Position numbers and translations under genes: made by a program
Notes under the pieces: generated by a model
What the model was told of the DNA's origin: nothing
What the model saw: only the letters and a program-made list of their open reading frames with translations
Database searches by the model: none
Shown: in pieces, positions 54,048-63,519 of the stretch
Layout: each line of letters begins with the position of its first letter
Numbering within the stretch: position 1 is the stretch's first letter
Origin: Symsagittifera roscoffensis
Taxonomy: Eukaryota; Xenacoelomorpha; Acoela; Convolutidae
Assembly: GCF_963678635.1 (NCBI RefSeq)
Contig: NC_087062.1
Span: 14,491,289-14,555,288, forward strand
DNA: 64,000 nt
Direction of reading: 5' to 3'

Positions 54048-55350
54048 AGTCGATGGGAGTCTGTTTCTGATGACGCCATCATCTTTCAAGTCCCCTACAA
54101 AGGCGGCTCGTGATGCAGAGAAAAGAATGCTGAAGTGGAGTGAAGGGATGGAGCCGCGCTTCATCAGTTGGAACGTTGCCCTAAGCCGAAACCTGATGCG
54201 GATGACGATGAGTTGATGGATCAGGACGATGAAGACATCGGGGAAAAGACAGAAAAGCCGGGCGAGACGGATCTAGGAGCGTTAGAAAGAGACTTGCTGG
54301 AGTACTGGTTTAGTGAAGACGACGACGGGGAAGTCGATGGGAGTCTGTTTCTGATGACGCCGTCATCTTTCATGTCCCCTACAAAGGAGGCGTCGGCCGA
54401 CTTATCCCCGATGGACCCAATAAGTTCCCGATGGACCCAACAACTTCAAGTGCCGAATGGGCCGCGAAGACCTTTCCCCACATCCAGTTTGACCCGAAGC
54501 TCTGGAATCTGAGACCAATAGTGAAAGATTCAGGAGCGGCAATGAGAGTCACACTCTTGCCAGAAGCCTACGCACACTTGAAAGAGAACCAGCAAGCGTG
54601 GCTTTCTGGGTACAGGCCGCTGCCGGACCAATGCCCTCGATATCCACCGATAAGGAGGATGTTGTTGGGAGTCACATCTCCCGCCATTGCCCCTCGCATC
54701 GGAGCGGCTCGTGATGCAGAGAAAAGAATGCTGAAGTGGAGTGAAGGGATGGAGCCGCGCTTCATCAGTTGGAACGTTGCAGCCGCGCACACGTTTGACT
54801 TCACAATTTCTGATGCTTGGAGCAGGAAAAAGATCAAAGCACTACCTTCCAGGAGACCAGAGGTCTCGGCTGAAATGTGGAACGAGGTGTATGCTCCCAC
54901 AGATGACTTATCAAGACTGAAGTGGTCAGGAGAAGTGAAAGTAGTGATGCTGGAAGTGGCAAAGGAGTGCAGAGGAGGCTCATACATAACGATAGAGGAC
55001 CTGGCACCACATGGCGAGGAGTCCGTAGAATTCCTGGTGAACGATGAATTATTTTATCACGCAGGAGACATGACCGTACCGGCGCGGCCGGACTCGGGCA
55101 TAGACACACGACAAGGCCCTTCAGGACCTAAGCCAAAACCTGATGCGGATGACGATGAGTTGATGGATCAGGACGAGTGAAGCCGGGTGAGACGGATCTA
55201 GGAGCGTTAGAAAGAGACTTGCTGGAGTACTGGTTTAGTGAAGACGACGACGGGGAAGTCGATGGGAGTCTGTTTCTGATGACGCCGTCATCTTTCATGT
55301 CCCCTACAAAGGAGGCGTCGGCCGACTTATCCCTGATGGACCCAATAAGT
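54048..55350 (+). repeat. Mosaic internal duplication of the accessory module
   Basis: Three blocks recur. Block C is a GGGAGTCTGTTTCTGATGAC stretch (54052, 54336, 55262). Block B is GCGGCTCGTGATGCAGAGAA and the following 70 bp (54101 and 54704). Block A is AAACCTGATGCGGATGACGA and the following 140 bp (54190 and 55136). The upstream set C-B-A-C is a compact version of B-unique-A-C downstream, with unique parts missing. Confidence 0.9.
54431..55180 (+). CDS. Unrecognised acidic-tailed protein
   Basis: 249 codons. Contains FDPKLWNLRPIV, MLKWSEGMEPRFISWNVAA (coded in duplicated block B) and EVSAEMWNEVYAPTDDLSRL, ending in an acidic DADDDELMDQDE from block A. No known domain. The frame of 55177-55470 follows with a four-base ATGA-type overlap and carries the DDDGEVDGSLFLMTPSSF peptide of blocks A/C. 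Confidence 0.45.
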   Translation: MDPTTSSAEWAAKTFPHIQFDPKLWNLRPIVKDSGAAMRVTLLPEAYAHLKENQQAWLSGYRPLPDQCPRYPPIRRMLLGVTSPAIAPRIGAARDAEKRMLKWSEGMEPRFISWNVAAAHTFDFTISDAWSRKKIKALPSRRPEVSAEMWNEVYAPTDDLSRLKWSGEVKVVMLEVAKECRGGSYITIEDLAPHGEESVEFLVNDELFYHAGDMTVPARPDSGIDTRQGPSGPKPKPDADDDELMDQDE

Positions 55351-55470
55351 CAGGCGAGAGAGTGCCGAAATAGGGATCCACAAAGATTGCTTCATGAGTC
55401 ACCAAGGAGGAGAAAGATTGAAGAGTCAATGAGGGTATTCTTCCTGAGTACGCTACCGGAAGAGGAATAG
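55177..55470 (+). CDS. Short acidic ORF from duplicated blocks
   Basis: 97 codons starting at an ATG overlapping the stop of the preceding ORF. Its first half repeats, almost unchanged, the peptide encoded at 54250-54420. No function recognised. Confidence 0.35.
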   Translation: MKPGETDLGALERDLLEYWFSEDDDGEVDGSLFLMTPSSFMSPTKEASADLSLMDPISQARECRNRDPQRLLHESPRRRKIEESMRVFFLSTLPEEE

Positions 55471-55578
55471 GAGAGATACCAAAGTGAACTAGAGAGCAAG
55501 ACAGGAGCAACCTGGAGCCGAGTGAACTTCATGGAAAGGTCATGGGACGTGATACGACGATAAGGGACGCAGTCCATA

Positions 55579-56247
55579 ATGAAGGTGGGATTGAACCAAC
55601 CCATTATGCGTGACGTCCTGGAGAAAAAAATGAACTCCATGGAGTCTGATGTTCTGACCGAGTCAGTTACAGAGGACAGTGCCGATGATCAGCAGGTCAC
55701 GAAGAAATTACCCGTTAGACGAGCCAGAAAGGGGCTGAAGTGGCTGAAAGGGAGGACAGGAAGGCGAGCCGTGAACCAGGGAGTGGTGAAGTCAAAAGCC
55801 AGCGCAGTGGTGGTCTCTTTGACGAGCGCAGGTCGTTCAGGCGAGAGCGGGCAAGGAGATGGTGCGACGTTGATCGGGGGAGAAAAAGAGAACCTGATAC
55901 CCCCTATGCTCTTGGCAGGTCTGACCACGACAGCCACAAAATCAAAGAAGACTGCACGAACCCTAGCAGACACTAAGCTAGAAATGGAGATCATCAGTCA
56001 GTGTGGATCTAGAGGACTTGAAGATTACAGGCCCTCGCGAACCAACATGGCCCGGATAAAACTGGAGGGACAACTCGACGTGGTCGAGTACAGTCGAGTC
56101 ACTGTGCCGGAATCGGTCCACATGGGAGATACAGCAGGGGGTTATGTGGAGATGTTGAAGGCGAGAAACTCCGCGGGAAACTCCGCGAGAGGGCACCTGA
56201 TGGCTTGGAGCGCAGGAATATTTGAAAGGGCTAACGGAGAATTCTAA
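55579..56247 (+). CDS. Basic protein of the accessory module, unrecognised
   Basis: 222 codons. The first third is rich in Lys/Arg (KKLPVRRARKGLKWLKGRTG), suggesting nucleic-acid binding or nuclear import. The rest has no familiar motif. It overlaps the next ORF by 26 bases. Confidence 0.45.
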   Translation: MKVGLNQPIMRDVLEKKMNSMESDVLTESVTEDSADDQQVTKKLPVRRARKGLKWLKGRTGRRAVNQGVVKSKASAVVVSLTSAGRSGESGQGDGATLIGGEKENLIPPMLLAGLTTTATKSKKTARTLADTKLEMEIISQCGSRGLEDYRPSRTNMARIKLEGQLDVVEYSRVTVPESVHMGDTAGGYVEMLKARNSAGNSARGHLMAWSAGIFERANGEF

Positions 56248-57706
56248 CTTAAATCGGAAAGAATACGGCACGGTAATGTCCTCAGAGGCGAAGGAAATCG
56301 GGATGGAAAAACTGGTGGAAATCTCTTGGAGGGCGGCCCTCCAAAGATACTTCGACGAGACGATGCATGCACCTGCGACGGTGGCAGCGTACCTGGCTCA
56401 TCCGTGCACGAGAACTGACCTGCAAGTACGGTTGGCTTGGTGCTTGATGGGCATCAAGAAGGCGGAATATGAAGCCAGTATTGATTTGAAATCAAAGGAA
56501 CAGGAGCTGGAGTTGATGGAAGTCCTGCGAGCGTTGATTTCAAAAGACGATTCTGCGATAGCCTGGGCTAAGCGTAAGGATGCCCTTTGCTTTGTCAGGT
56601 TCGTGGTGGATCGTATCCCCACTCCTGTTTTGGGAGAAGGCATAAAGATCATTCGGCAAAAGGGAGTTGATTGCGAAAGAAACTTCCTTAGGGCAATCCT
56701 GGAACTATATCAGGATATGCCGTTGATTGTACCAAATAGGGAGTCGAATGACATGGAGAGCTATCGCAAGTTGGAAGAAGTGAGAAGGTATTCCAACAAA
56801 GAATTGAAAGTGAGCCGGGAGTTGATTGAAACAGTCAGGGGACAAAAAGACTTTGCAACATTAGGGAAACTGAAGTCGTTCCAATATGTGTCTGGCATAC
56901 CGGCGGGGATGGCGTATAATCCCTTCGTGAATGAAGAAGCCAGGGAAGCGTACTTCGACTATGAGCAAGTCATAGGGCTCAATTTCTGGGTCGAACGGAT
57001 TAAGGAAACTGGAATGCTGATGGTGGAACAACCCAAGCTGGGAATTATTTTAGAAGAACGAGTGGTCGAACCCTCGGTTCCCGAGCTGAAGGGGCAAGTG
57101 AGTTTTGATTGTGGTTCTTGGGACGGTCACTTGAAAACCAGTCTAGTAACGATGTGGGAACTCATGGAGCCTTCGTGGTGTCCTCATCCTAACGCCGGTA
57201 TAATCTGGGACTTGACGGCGGGTATCACGTTAGACCTGGATGATGACGCGGGTCTACATGATCTGGCCATGATACACCATCTGCTGGCCATGAGGAGGAG
57301 GAAGCGGAAGAGCAACCCATCCACGGAGCTATCCGAGGAAAGTCCATCGAGCAATTGGTTGAAGCAAGGCACCTGTTTGGCTCAACATAGTGGGATGGAT
57401 GGACATATTTGCAACTTGGGACACTGCCTGATTACGCTGAGCGAGCAGCATCGACAACTGGCACGATTGTACGGAAGATTGAGCATGTCGGATAAGAGTG
57501 GCATGGAGTTGGTCGCGGACTGTCATGGGGTGACGGATGTAAACTTGACCACAGCCTTGGGATTTTGTAGCATGACGAGTTCGATAGAATCGCTTGAGCG
57601 CCTGGAGCGTGCCCATGAGCTAGTGACGTCCCTCAGCGTGGAAGTATTCACTGGAGCATTGCAGACAGAGCAGAAGGCTGGCGAGAAGCTCTGGAAAACG
57701 AAATGA
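56222..57706 (+). CDS. Large unrecognised ORF, 494 codons
   Basis: The longest intact frame downstream of pol apart from the SGNH region. It is mostly helical. A DMPLIVPNRESNDMESYRK segment, WDLTAGITLDLDDDAGLHD, a basic MRRRKRKSN patch and a Cys/His-containing C-terminal third (CLAQHSGMDGHICNLGHC) are visible. No family is recognised. It ends in an ATGA overlap with the next ORF, so the two are probably translated or were once encoded together. Its intact length in an otherwise damaged copy hints at past selection. Confidence 0.6.
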   Translation: MKGLTENSNLNRKEYGTVMSSEAKEIGMEKLVEISWRAALQRYFDETMHAPATVAAYLAHPCTRTDLQVRLAWCLMGIKKAEYEASIDLKSKEQELELMEVLRALISKDDSAIAWAKRKDALCFVRFVVDRIPTPVLGEGIKIIRQKGVDCERNFLRAILELYQDMPLIVPNRESNDMESYRKLEEVRRYSNKELKVSRELIETVRGQKDFATLGKLKSFQYVSGIPAGMAYNPFVNEEAREAYFDYEQVIGLNFWVERIKETGMLMVEQPKLGIILEERVVEPSVPELKGQVSFDCGSWDGHLKTSLVTMWELMEPSWCPHPNAGIIWDLTAGITLDLDDDAGLHDLAMIHHLLAMRRRKRKSNPSTELSEESPSSNWLKQGTCLAQHSGMDGHICNLGHCLITLSEQHRQLARLYGRLSMSDKSGMELVADCHGVTDVNLTTALGFCSMTSSIESLERLERAHELVTSLSVEVFTGALQTEQKAGEKLWKTK

Positions 57707-58602
57707 CTCTGAAGGATAGTGAAGCCTATCATAAACCTACTGGTTCAAAGTATCTGGTGGGTTCAAGCTCCGCGCCATATTGCAATAGTAGGTATCCTAC
57801 GCACATGGTGGTGATGGATGCGAGGACGCAGCAGGTGTTGATTGACCAACTTTTCTCTGTGCCAAAGTGCGTGAGGTTGGCCAGAATGTCGGAGAGGTCA
57901 TATGATTTGTTGGCGAAGATCTTTCGGGCAGTCCCGAAGAGATCTGAAGGCGAGTTGCAAGACATAGTGGGTGAAGAGTTCCTGAGATTGAACGAAGGTA
58001 ATGTGAGCGAGTTCCAAAAGCAGAAAGCGAGTGGAGCGTTACCCACTGAATTCCCCACCATAGAAGAGAAAGACGATTTACACAGAATTATGATGGAGGT
58101 GGAACCGTTGCTAGGAGCCTCAGGGTATCGGACCCGAAGGAACATAGTGAGAACCCATGGGGAGTATCCTTGCCACTGCTCGGCGCAGACGTTATGGTAC
58201 CCCAAACGCGGGAATCTTATGCTAGTGTGGGACGTGGAGGAGTTGTACTCTACGGGGTTGCCCGATCAGAATCAACAGGTGTCAATCGTGGTGGTTAGTG
58301 CCATGCTGGCAGTGAGATGGTTGGAGCCTAACGCGGACACGAGTGAACAGGAGACGGCCGTGCCGACTCCTGAGCAGCTGAGCAACGTGAAGATGAGCCG
58401 CGAATTGGATCTTTTCAGAACCACCTGCAAAGTTCTGAGAATACCCAGAGCCATTGAAAGAATATGGTCAAGGCAAAGGTTGATGCCTTGGTTCCGTGCA
58501 GTGATGACGTCATGGATGAATGAACGCGCGAAGCGTCACATGTCGAGGAACACGGAAGCCTATCAATCTTTCCAGCTAGATATAGGACCGGGAGCCTATT
58601 AG
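57703..58602 (+). CDS. Large unrecognised ORF, 299 codons
   Basis: It starts at the ATGA overlap (57703-57706) in the -1 frame relative to its upstream neighbour. It contains HMVVMDARTQQVLIDQLF, HGEYPCHCSAQTLWYP and VSIVVVSAMLAVRWLEPN. It ends in TAG, but the same frame is open again from about 58603 to 58911 (VAGAPCVTEDEKKEVLRA … acidic tail), so the protein may have been about 100 residues longer. No known domain. Confidence 0.55.
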   Translation: MTLKDSEAYHKPTGSKYLVGSSSAPYCNSRYPTHMVVMDARTQQVLIDQLFSVPKCVRLARMSERSYDLLAKIFRAVPKRSEGELQDIVGEEFLRLNEGNVSEFQKQKASGALPTEFPTIEEKDDLHRIMMEVEPLLGASGYRTRRNIVRTHGEYPCHCSAQTLWYPKRGNLMLVWDVEELYSTGLPDQNQQVSIVVVSAMLAVRWLEPNADTSEQETAVPTPEQLSNVKMSRELDLFRTTCKVLRIPRAIERIWSRQRLMPWFRAVMTSWMNERAKRHMSRNTEAYQSFQLDIGPGAY

Positions 58603-58911
58603 AGAGCATTCCTGACGCACAGAAACGCAGTCACCACGGCGGTGAAGCGAGTAGCTGGAGCGCCTTGTGTAACTGAAGATGAGAAAAAAGAGGTCTTAAG
58701 AGCTGACCTAGAACAAAATGTGAGCCTTTGTCTTCACAACAGCTTTTGCAGGAACCGGCAGCAAAAGGTGAATGTGGACCTGCTACCTTGTTGCAAACCG
58801 AGGCTGTTGGAGCAGGATAGTTGGGGCACGTCCCGCAACTCCATGGACATGCTGGAGAACGTCCTAGAAGACAGCGAAGCTGAAGATCAGGATGGAGAAG
58901 CAATGGAATGA
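58603..58911 (+). pseudogene. C-terminal continuation after TAG
   Basis: In frame with the previous ORF, open to TGA 58909, with ATG 58642. Cys-containing (CLHNSFC, LLPCCKP) and ending in a Glu/Asp tail. It is probably the original C-terminus. Confidence 0.45.
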
Positions 58912-59641
58912 AGATGATGGAACAAAGAGGACAAATGAAGACGTGAACAAGAAAGGAAGAGAAGAAAAGAAAATTTGATTGTCTTTGTGTGTAAAAACTT
59001 GAACTAATCAACCAAGTTTGATTATTGAACTTGTTAAACTTTTTGTTTTGATCTAGTTTGGTCAGACCAGACTTTGAAAATTGTTGCAATTGTTAAAATT
59101 GTTGAAAGAAAATTTTAGTTATGCTACTTATGTATATATATAGCACATAGGTGAGTATATTTACCTATTTAAACACGACTGAAGTTTTTAACCTGTGTAA
59201 GACACAATTTCACTGTGTGGCGACATGGTAAGTTTGGGTAAACTCGCTTGGAAAGGGTGAGTAACTCAATAACTTTCCTAGCCACAGAGTTTCTTAGTTT
59301 TAAAATTGAAAGGACCGCATAAATAACTGATTATACTTGGTGAGTGACGTTAAGTTAATTTTAAGGGGTGCGTGGCCGTGCCACGTCCCAACTTTTTAAT
59401 CACACAGAGCGAAAAGAAGTTTTATGGCAAGATGACGTAAGTAGCCAGAAAAGAAATTTTATCTAGGACACTCCTCATGGTGCAAATTTTGTGAAATTGT
59501 TAGACGGCAGTAAGATGTAGTACAATGCCATTTGTGACACGTAGTGAGTTGAGGTGGAGTAGATAAACTTCATTTTCTTATGCGATTTGTAAGATTGATT
59601 ACAGAGAACTGGAACACTACTTGACGATAACCCGGTGTTAT
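58912..59641 (+). other. 3' non-coding region of the giant element
   Basis: About 730 bases without ORFs lie between the last frame and the polypurine-like tract. A short TATATATATAG run lies at about 59132. A GGTGAGTATATTTACC string at 59151-59166 looks like a splice donor but has no known use. Confidence 0.6.
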
Positions 59642-59682
59642 GCGATCAATAGGGACTTTGATGGGGACTTGTCCGGGGAGTA
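59642..59682 (+). promoter_or_regulatory. Polypurine-like tract before the 3' LTR
   Basis: GATGGGGACTTGTCCGGGGA followed by GTA directly precedes the LTR start TGTGCC, the place where plus-strand DNA synthesis is primed in LTR elements. It is unusually interrupted by TTGTCC for a polypurine tract. Confidence 0.65.
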
Positions 59683-60160
59683 TGTGCCATTCTGCCAGAT
59701 TGGCACAGCGCAACCTTCCGGCGACATGAAAGAAAACGAATAAAGGCCTTAGTAACAAAAATTACTGCGAAGGAGGGTCTAGTTGTTCCGAGGATTTGAT
59801 TTTTTAAAATTTCGAAGGACGGGCCAATATTTCTGAGAAATACAAAAAGACGGCCATTTTGACTGGAAAGGACAAAAAAAACAGAACAACGACAAATATA
59901 GTAGAAAACGGTCGTACGGGAATACGAGAAAAACGGAGCCTCTTATCGTGGCAATAACACATGATAAGATCCTTAGCAGTGGAAATTAGTGGAAAAGGAA
60001 GCTTCAGTGGGGAAGGAATATTCCGCGGAACCCTCCCGTGCCACAAATTGGGAGAGATAAGAGCGTTATCTCGAGAAGAACACGGGAGCGGAGGCTTGGT
60101 CCCCCAGAGACTATTGTATGTGAAGGGACTATATAAAACTGACTTTGTAGCTACTTGGAT
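59683..60160 (+). repeat. 3' LTR of the giant element
   Basis: It is collinear with 35912-36389 with roughly 20 substitutions and a few single-base length differences. Similarity ends at CTACTTGGAT and AT-rich simple sequence follows at once, so the right end may be truncated. Confidence 0.9.
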
Positions 60161-60259
60161 ATATTTTATATATTTATTTGTATACATATATTTTTGTTTT
60201 GTATAAATTGTAGGTTGTTTTTGTATTTATTCAATTTATATTTATAGATATACATATAT

Positions 60260-60289
60260 GAAATACATTTATATATATATATATATATG

Positions 60290-60345
<56 letters not shown>
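60260..60345. repeat. (TA)n microsatellite
   Basis: Long TA runs with short interruptions lie directly downstream of the 3' LTR. Confidence 0.95.
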
Positions 60346-60347
<2 letters not shown>

Positions 60348-60608
60348 CATCTATAAATCTGTATATGTATATATATATACATGGACATATACACCACTGC
60401 AGTACAAGAGAAACTTTATAGTTTATAGACGGCACGATGCACAGGTGTTTAGAAGCCCGTCTACATGGGAATTTTATAATGAAACAATGATGATCAATAG
60501 ACAGAAATCTAAGGAAATTCAATATCCAGAGGAGTGGTCATCCAAAGTTGAGTAGGAAAATACTTGTGGCAGAATTAATACTAACTAACACCGAAACTCG
60601 GGAAACGA

Positions 60609-61090
60609 ATGACACGCGAGTCGAGAAACCCTAATCATCATTCTCCAATATCGAGGAAATCAAATTCAATTATTTGCAAACAAGATGCCAAGCATCACCA
60701 ACTCACAAATAGTGTTTTCGTCCCGGAAATGAAAAAACCGCTCTTAACTCATTTAAGTCATCATTCTTCCGTGATCCTAATTTCAATTGTCTTGTTCAGC
60801 GAATTGTCTTGTTGTGGATGTAATTCCACCTATGTTGCACACATTGTTCGATATTCATTTGGTCACAGATGTTGAGGAACACCAGAAAGAAGACTCGCTA
60901 GTAGGCATACACATACGTCCGTGTGCGTAGGAAGCGACCAGAGCACTATTGATTTGTGAATTAATAAATCAGTCAAACAAAGCATTGAAACTTCTTACAA
61001 TGGAAGCGCTCCACAAAAGGAAACTGAGGCCAGACGCGGGATGAACTCAGGAGTAGAGAGATAACACATAGATTTCAGTCCTTGAAAAAT
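60609..61090 (+). pseudogene. Penelope-like element GIY-YIG endonuclease, decayed (3' part)
   Basis: Frames in sequence give CCGCNSTYVAHIVRYSFGHRC, the YVG-type block of GIY-YIG nucleases with a change, then EEHQKEDSLVGIHI in the next frame, and KALKLLTMEALHKRKLRP. The last matches the conserved end of Penelope-like endonucleases. Stops and two frameshifts are present. It lies on the same strand as the RT remnant at 34404-35700, with the giant LTR element between them. Confidence 0.65.
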
Positions 61091-62540
61091 TTTAGCTCAG
61101 AACATCGAGCAAGTCAATTGGAAAAGTTAGTAAAAAGTCAGTTGAAAATTAGTAAAAGTAAAGGCTAAGTAAGATGAAAAATCTCAGATTTTTAAGGGAA
61201 ACTATAATGAAAATCTTACGTAATTATGCTTAAACTTGATTGATGGAATGATTTAAGGTGTTGTTTAGAACCATTTAATTGTTTTTTACCATAACAAATT
61301 GTCTGTAAATCAATTAAAATAAATTTTGTGAACCTGATAATGGAAATTGTTACGAAAACGTTCGAATTCACAGTTTATTAATTTTTCTTCGTGGTTGAAA
61401 ATGCTATAGTTGATATTTGTGCCTCTTTATTGAGCGCCCTTTGAGAGACTTTAGAGACAGGTCTGTCAAGTAGATCTCGGGTTTGGGTGAAAGAGTTTCG
61501 CCACGCACGTTTAATCTGGTGGTGCGCGCTGGACCTTCAGAGCTCGGGTGATATTGTTCTTTATCAGCGAGTTTATTATATTTATATTTTTCTTTAGAAA
61601 AAATTTGTAAATAGTTTTTCTTCATTTATAAAATTCCAACTTTCTTAATATAGGTAAGTTCAGTCCCCTTGTAACCAGTCATTTTTTTACCCTTACGCCG
61701 CGCCCCTAAGACGATTGTGTGTTAATGTGAATTCTGGCAACAATATTTTAATTGGCATTGACTTAGTGCTAAATTATTATAGAAGCACAGCCGTTTCTAA
61801 TGTTCGAATACTCAAGAAAGTACCTAAGGACTCCTGTATTCTCTTGGCAGAAAGTCTTTTGGAATAAATAAATGGAAAAAAAATGAATGGGAAATGAATT
61901 GAAAGAAAATGTTACATATTGGCTGGTTATTCTGACATTTTTCTTTTTCTTGAATATCCCAAAAGAGGTGCTCGTAAACAAACGAAAGCAATGAGCTCTA
62001 TGATCAACAAAAATTTAAGATCCAATTCTGGTTTACGACCTTATTCCTATCATATCGCTACAAATGATCAGTTATAGAGTCCGATAACTGATTGGCGCGC
62101 TAACTAAATTTAACTATTCAAGATTGAAAAGGTATTTGAACGCAATACTGTACTCTAATATCTCAGCGTCTAATCTCTCCAATACGGTTTGTCCGTATCG
62201 GTCAAGGCCAACTGTTCGACTTTCCCCTCTCTCTTTAGATAAGTGAGTTCTTGAGTCTCCTAAGGACTAACATTGAGTTTCGTGCCCCGAGGGACTGTAT
62301 TTTCAAGACACTTCTTCTCTTTTTCTGGTGAGAGTGATGTTTCCGATTCCGAGTGTTTATTTTATTTTGTGTTTGTGTCCTCTTCTTTTGGTTGTTTCTC
62401 GTGCTCTTCCGTCGTATTTATGTCATTTTAAAATGTGTCTTCTTTTTGTTTCTTGTCCTTTTTGTCATCTTCTTCTGTGATGTATTTTGTTTGGTGGTGG
62501 TAACTCGGGCTCTCTGCTGGAGACACTAGGTAGATTAAGA
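61091..62540. other. Gene-free stretch
   Basis: I see no supported gene. At 61343-61368 a CTGATAATGG…GAAAACGTTCG string resembles the terminal motif of Penelope-like elements and may mark that element's 3' end. A short minus-strand open frame at 61404-61625 has no recognised content. Confidence 0.4.
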
Positions 62541-62547
62541 TGATATT

Positions 62548-63260
62548 ATGTTTTGTATTCGGCTTAATAGTCTCAAGAAAATTAATTCTGGTGAGTATTT
62601 CTTAAATCCCAACTCCTGTAATAGAACTTTTATGCTTGAATTGGTTCCGTGTTTTGTTAATGTTGTTGTTCTTCCGTTGACTCTATTGAGAACTTCTTTA
62701 GGACTCTATACTGATGATAGGTATCGTGTTGGCTAGCGCCTTCGTCAGTGTTGCTTAAGGCGACCTTGTTGACTTGCTTGTAGGTTCCGTTGATATCGGC
62801 TGAGGAGGTGTCCAGTTCACATCTACTCAATTAGTAGAGTGGAGGGGGTTTTCCGAAGCGCTGTTGATGTCCGAACCAACCGTCGCTTGATGAAGTTCCC
62901 GATTCCCCTGCACTTTTCTTGTCGGTTGTTTGAAGATCATTCCCGTTACCTGTCTGGGAGGTTGTTTCCCACCCGTTCTCTTCCCTGTCTGGGTTGGTCT
63001 CACTTTTCCCTTTTTTCCGTTTCCGATTTCTTGCGGATCTGTAGCTCCTCACGGGGCAGCTTTTTTGGTAGCCTCGTCTTTTCGTTTTCTCTGAACATCG
63101 GATGTTGAGGTACGTTTGGTTGTTCGATTGATAAAGAGCGTACATTTGGATCGGCTGCTCTTGCGGATTTGTATGCATCATAGTCACTTAGTAAAAAGGG
63201 TCTATATGGTCCGTAGGTTTGTGGATTTGGAAGAAAAGCAAATCCGTTGTTCCTCAACAA
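62548..63260 (-). other. Minus-strand coding relics, probably of a gypsy element
   Basis: Short open frames at about 62560-62720 (RTTTLTKHGTNSSIKVLLQE) and 63000-63260 (NPQTYGPYRPFLLSDYDAYK) on the minus strand lie downstream, in sense direction, of the integrase fragment at the window edge. They may be its C-terminal or 3' ORF. No domain is recognised. Confidence 0.3.
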
Positions 63261-63519
63261 GCAAGGTCGCTAAACACGTGTTTGCACCCAAGCAGTCTGT
63301 GGAATGGTTGTTAATAATTTACCGTCTATTGTTTTGTACTTTCGTTCGTACGTTTTTGAATCTTTAATCTTTGTGGTAATTCTTACCCTTTTTCTAGCTA
63401 TTTGTTGAGTATGTTTCTTTGTGCTAAGGTTCAACTGTTTTTGTGATCCTTTATATTTGAAGTTTCAAGCTTGCCTTTGCTTTGCTAATGAATATTTGGT
63501 TATCGCGCTCGCCCAACTT

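Larger units (their letters stand above)
35912..60160 (+). mobile_element. Giant Ty3/gypsy-type LTR retrotransposon (about 24.2 kb) with extra coding module
   Basis: Two 478-bp direct repeats bound a plus-strand element with leader, gag, protease, RT, RNase H, integrase and then about 10 kb of further ORFs before a polypurine-like tract and the 3' LTR. Typical Ty3/gypsy elements are 5-10 kb. Giant relatives above 20 kb are known in plants and planarians. The interior is clearly richer in GC than the flanks. The LTRs differ at roughly 20 of 478 positions by eye, so this is not a very recent insertion, and coding frames contain several indels and stops. Penelope-like fragments lie on both sides. 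I found no convincing target-site duplication or primer-binding site. Confidence 0.9.

Noticed and set aside
35900-60170. Target-site duplication of the giant element
   Set aside because: Left flank (AAAAAAGTTTG) and right flank (ATATTTTATA) share no credible 4-6 bp duplication.
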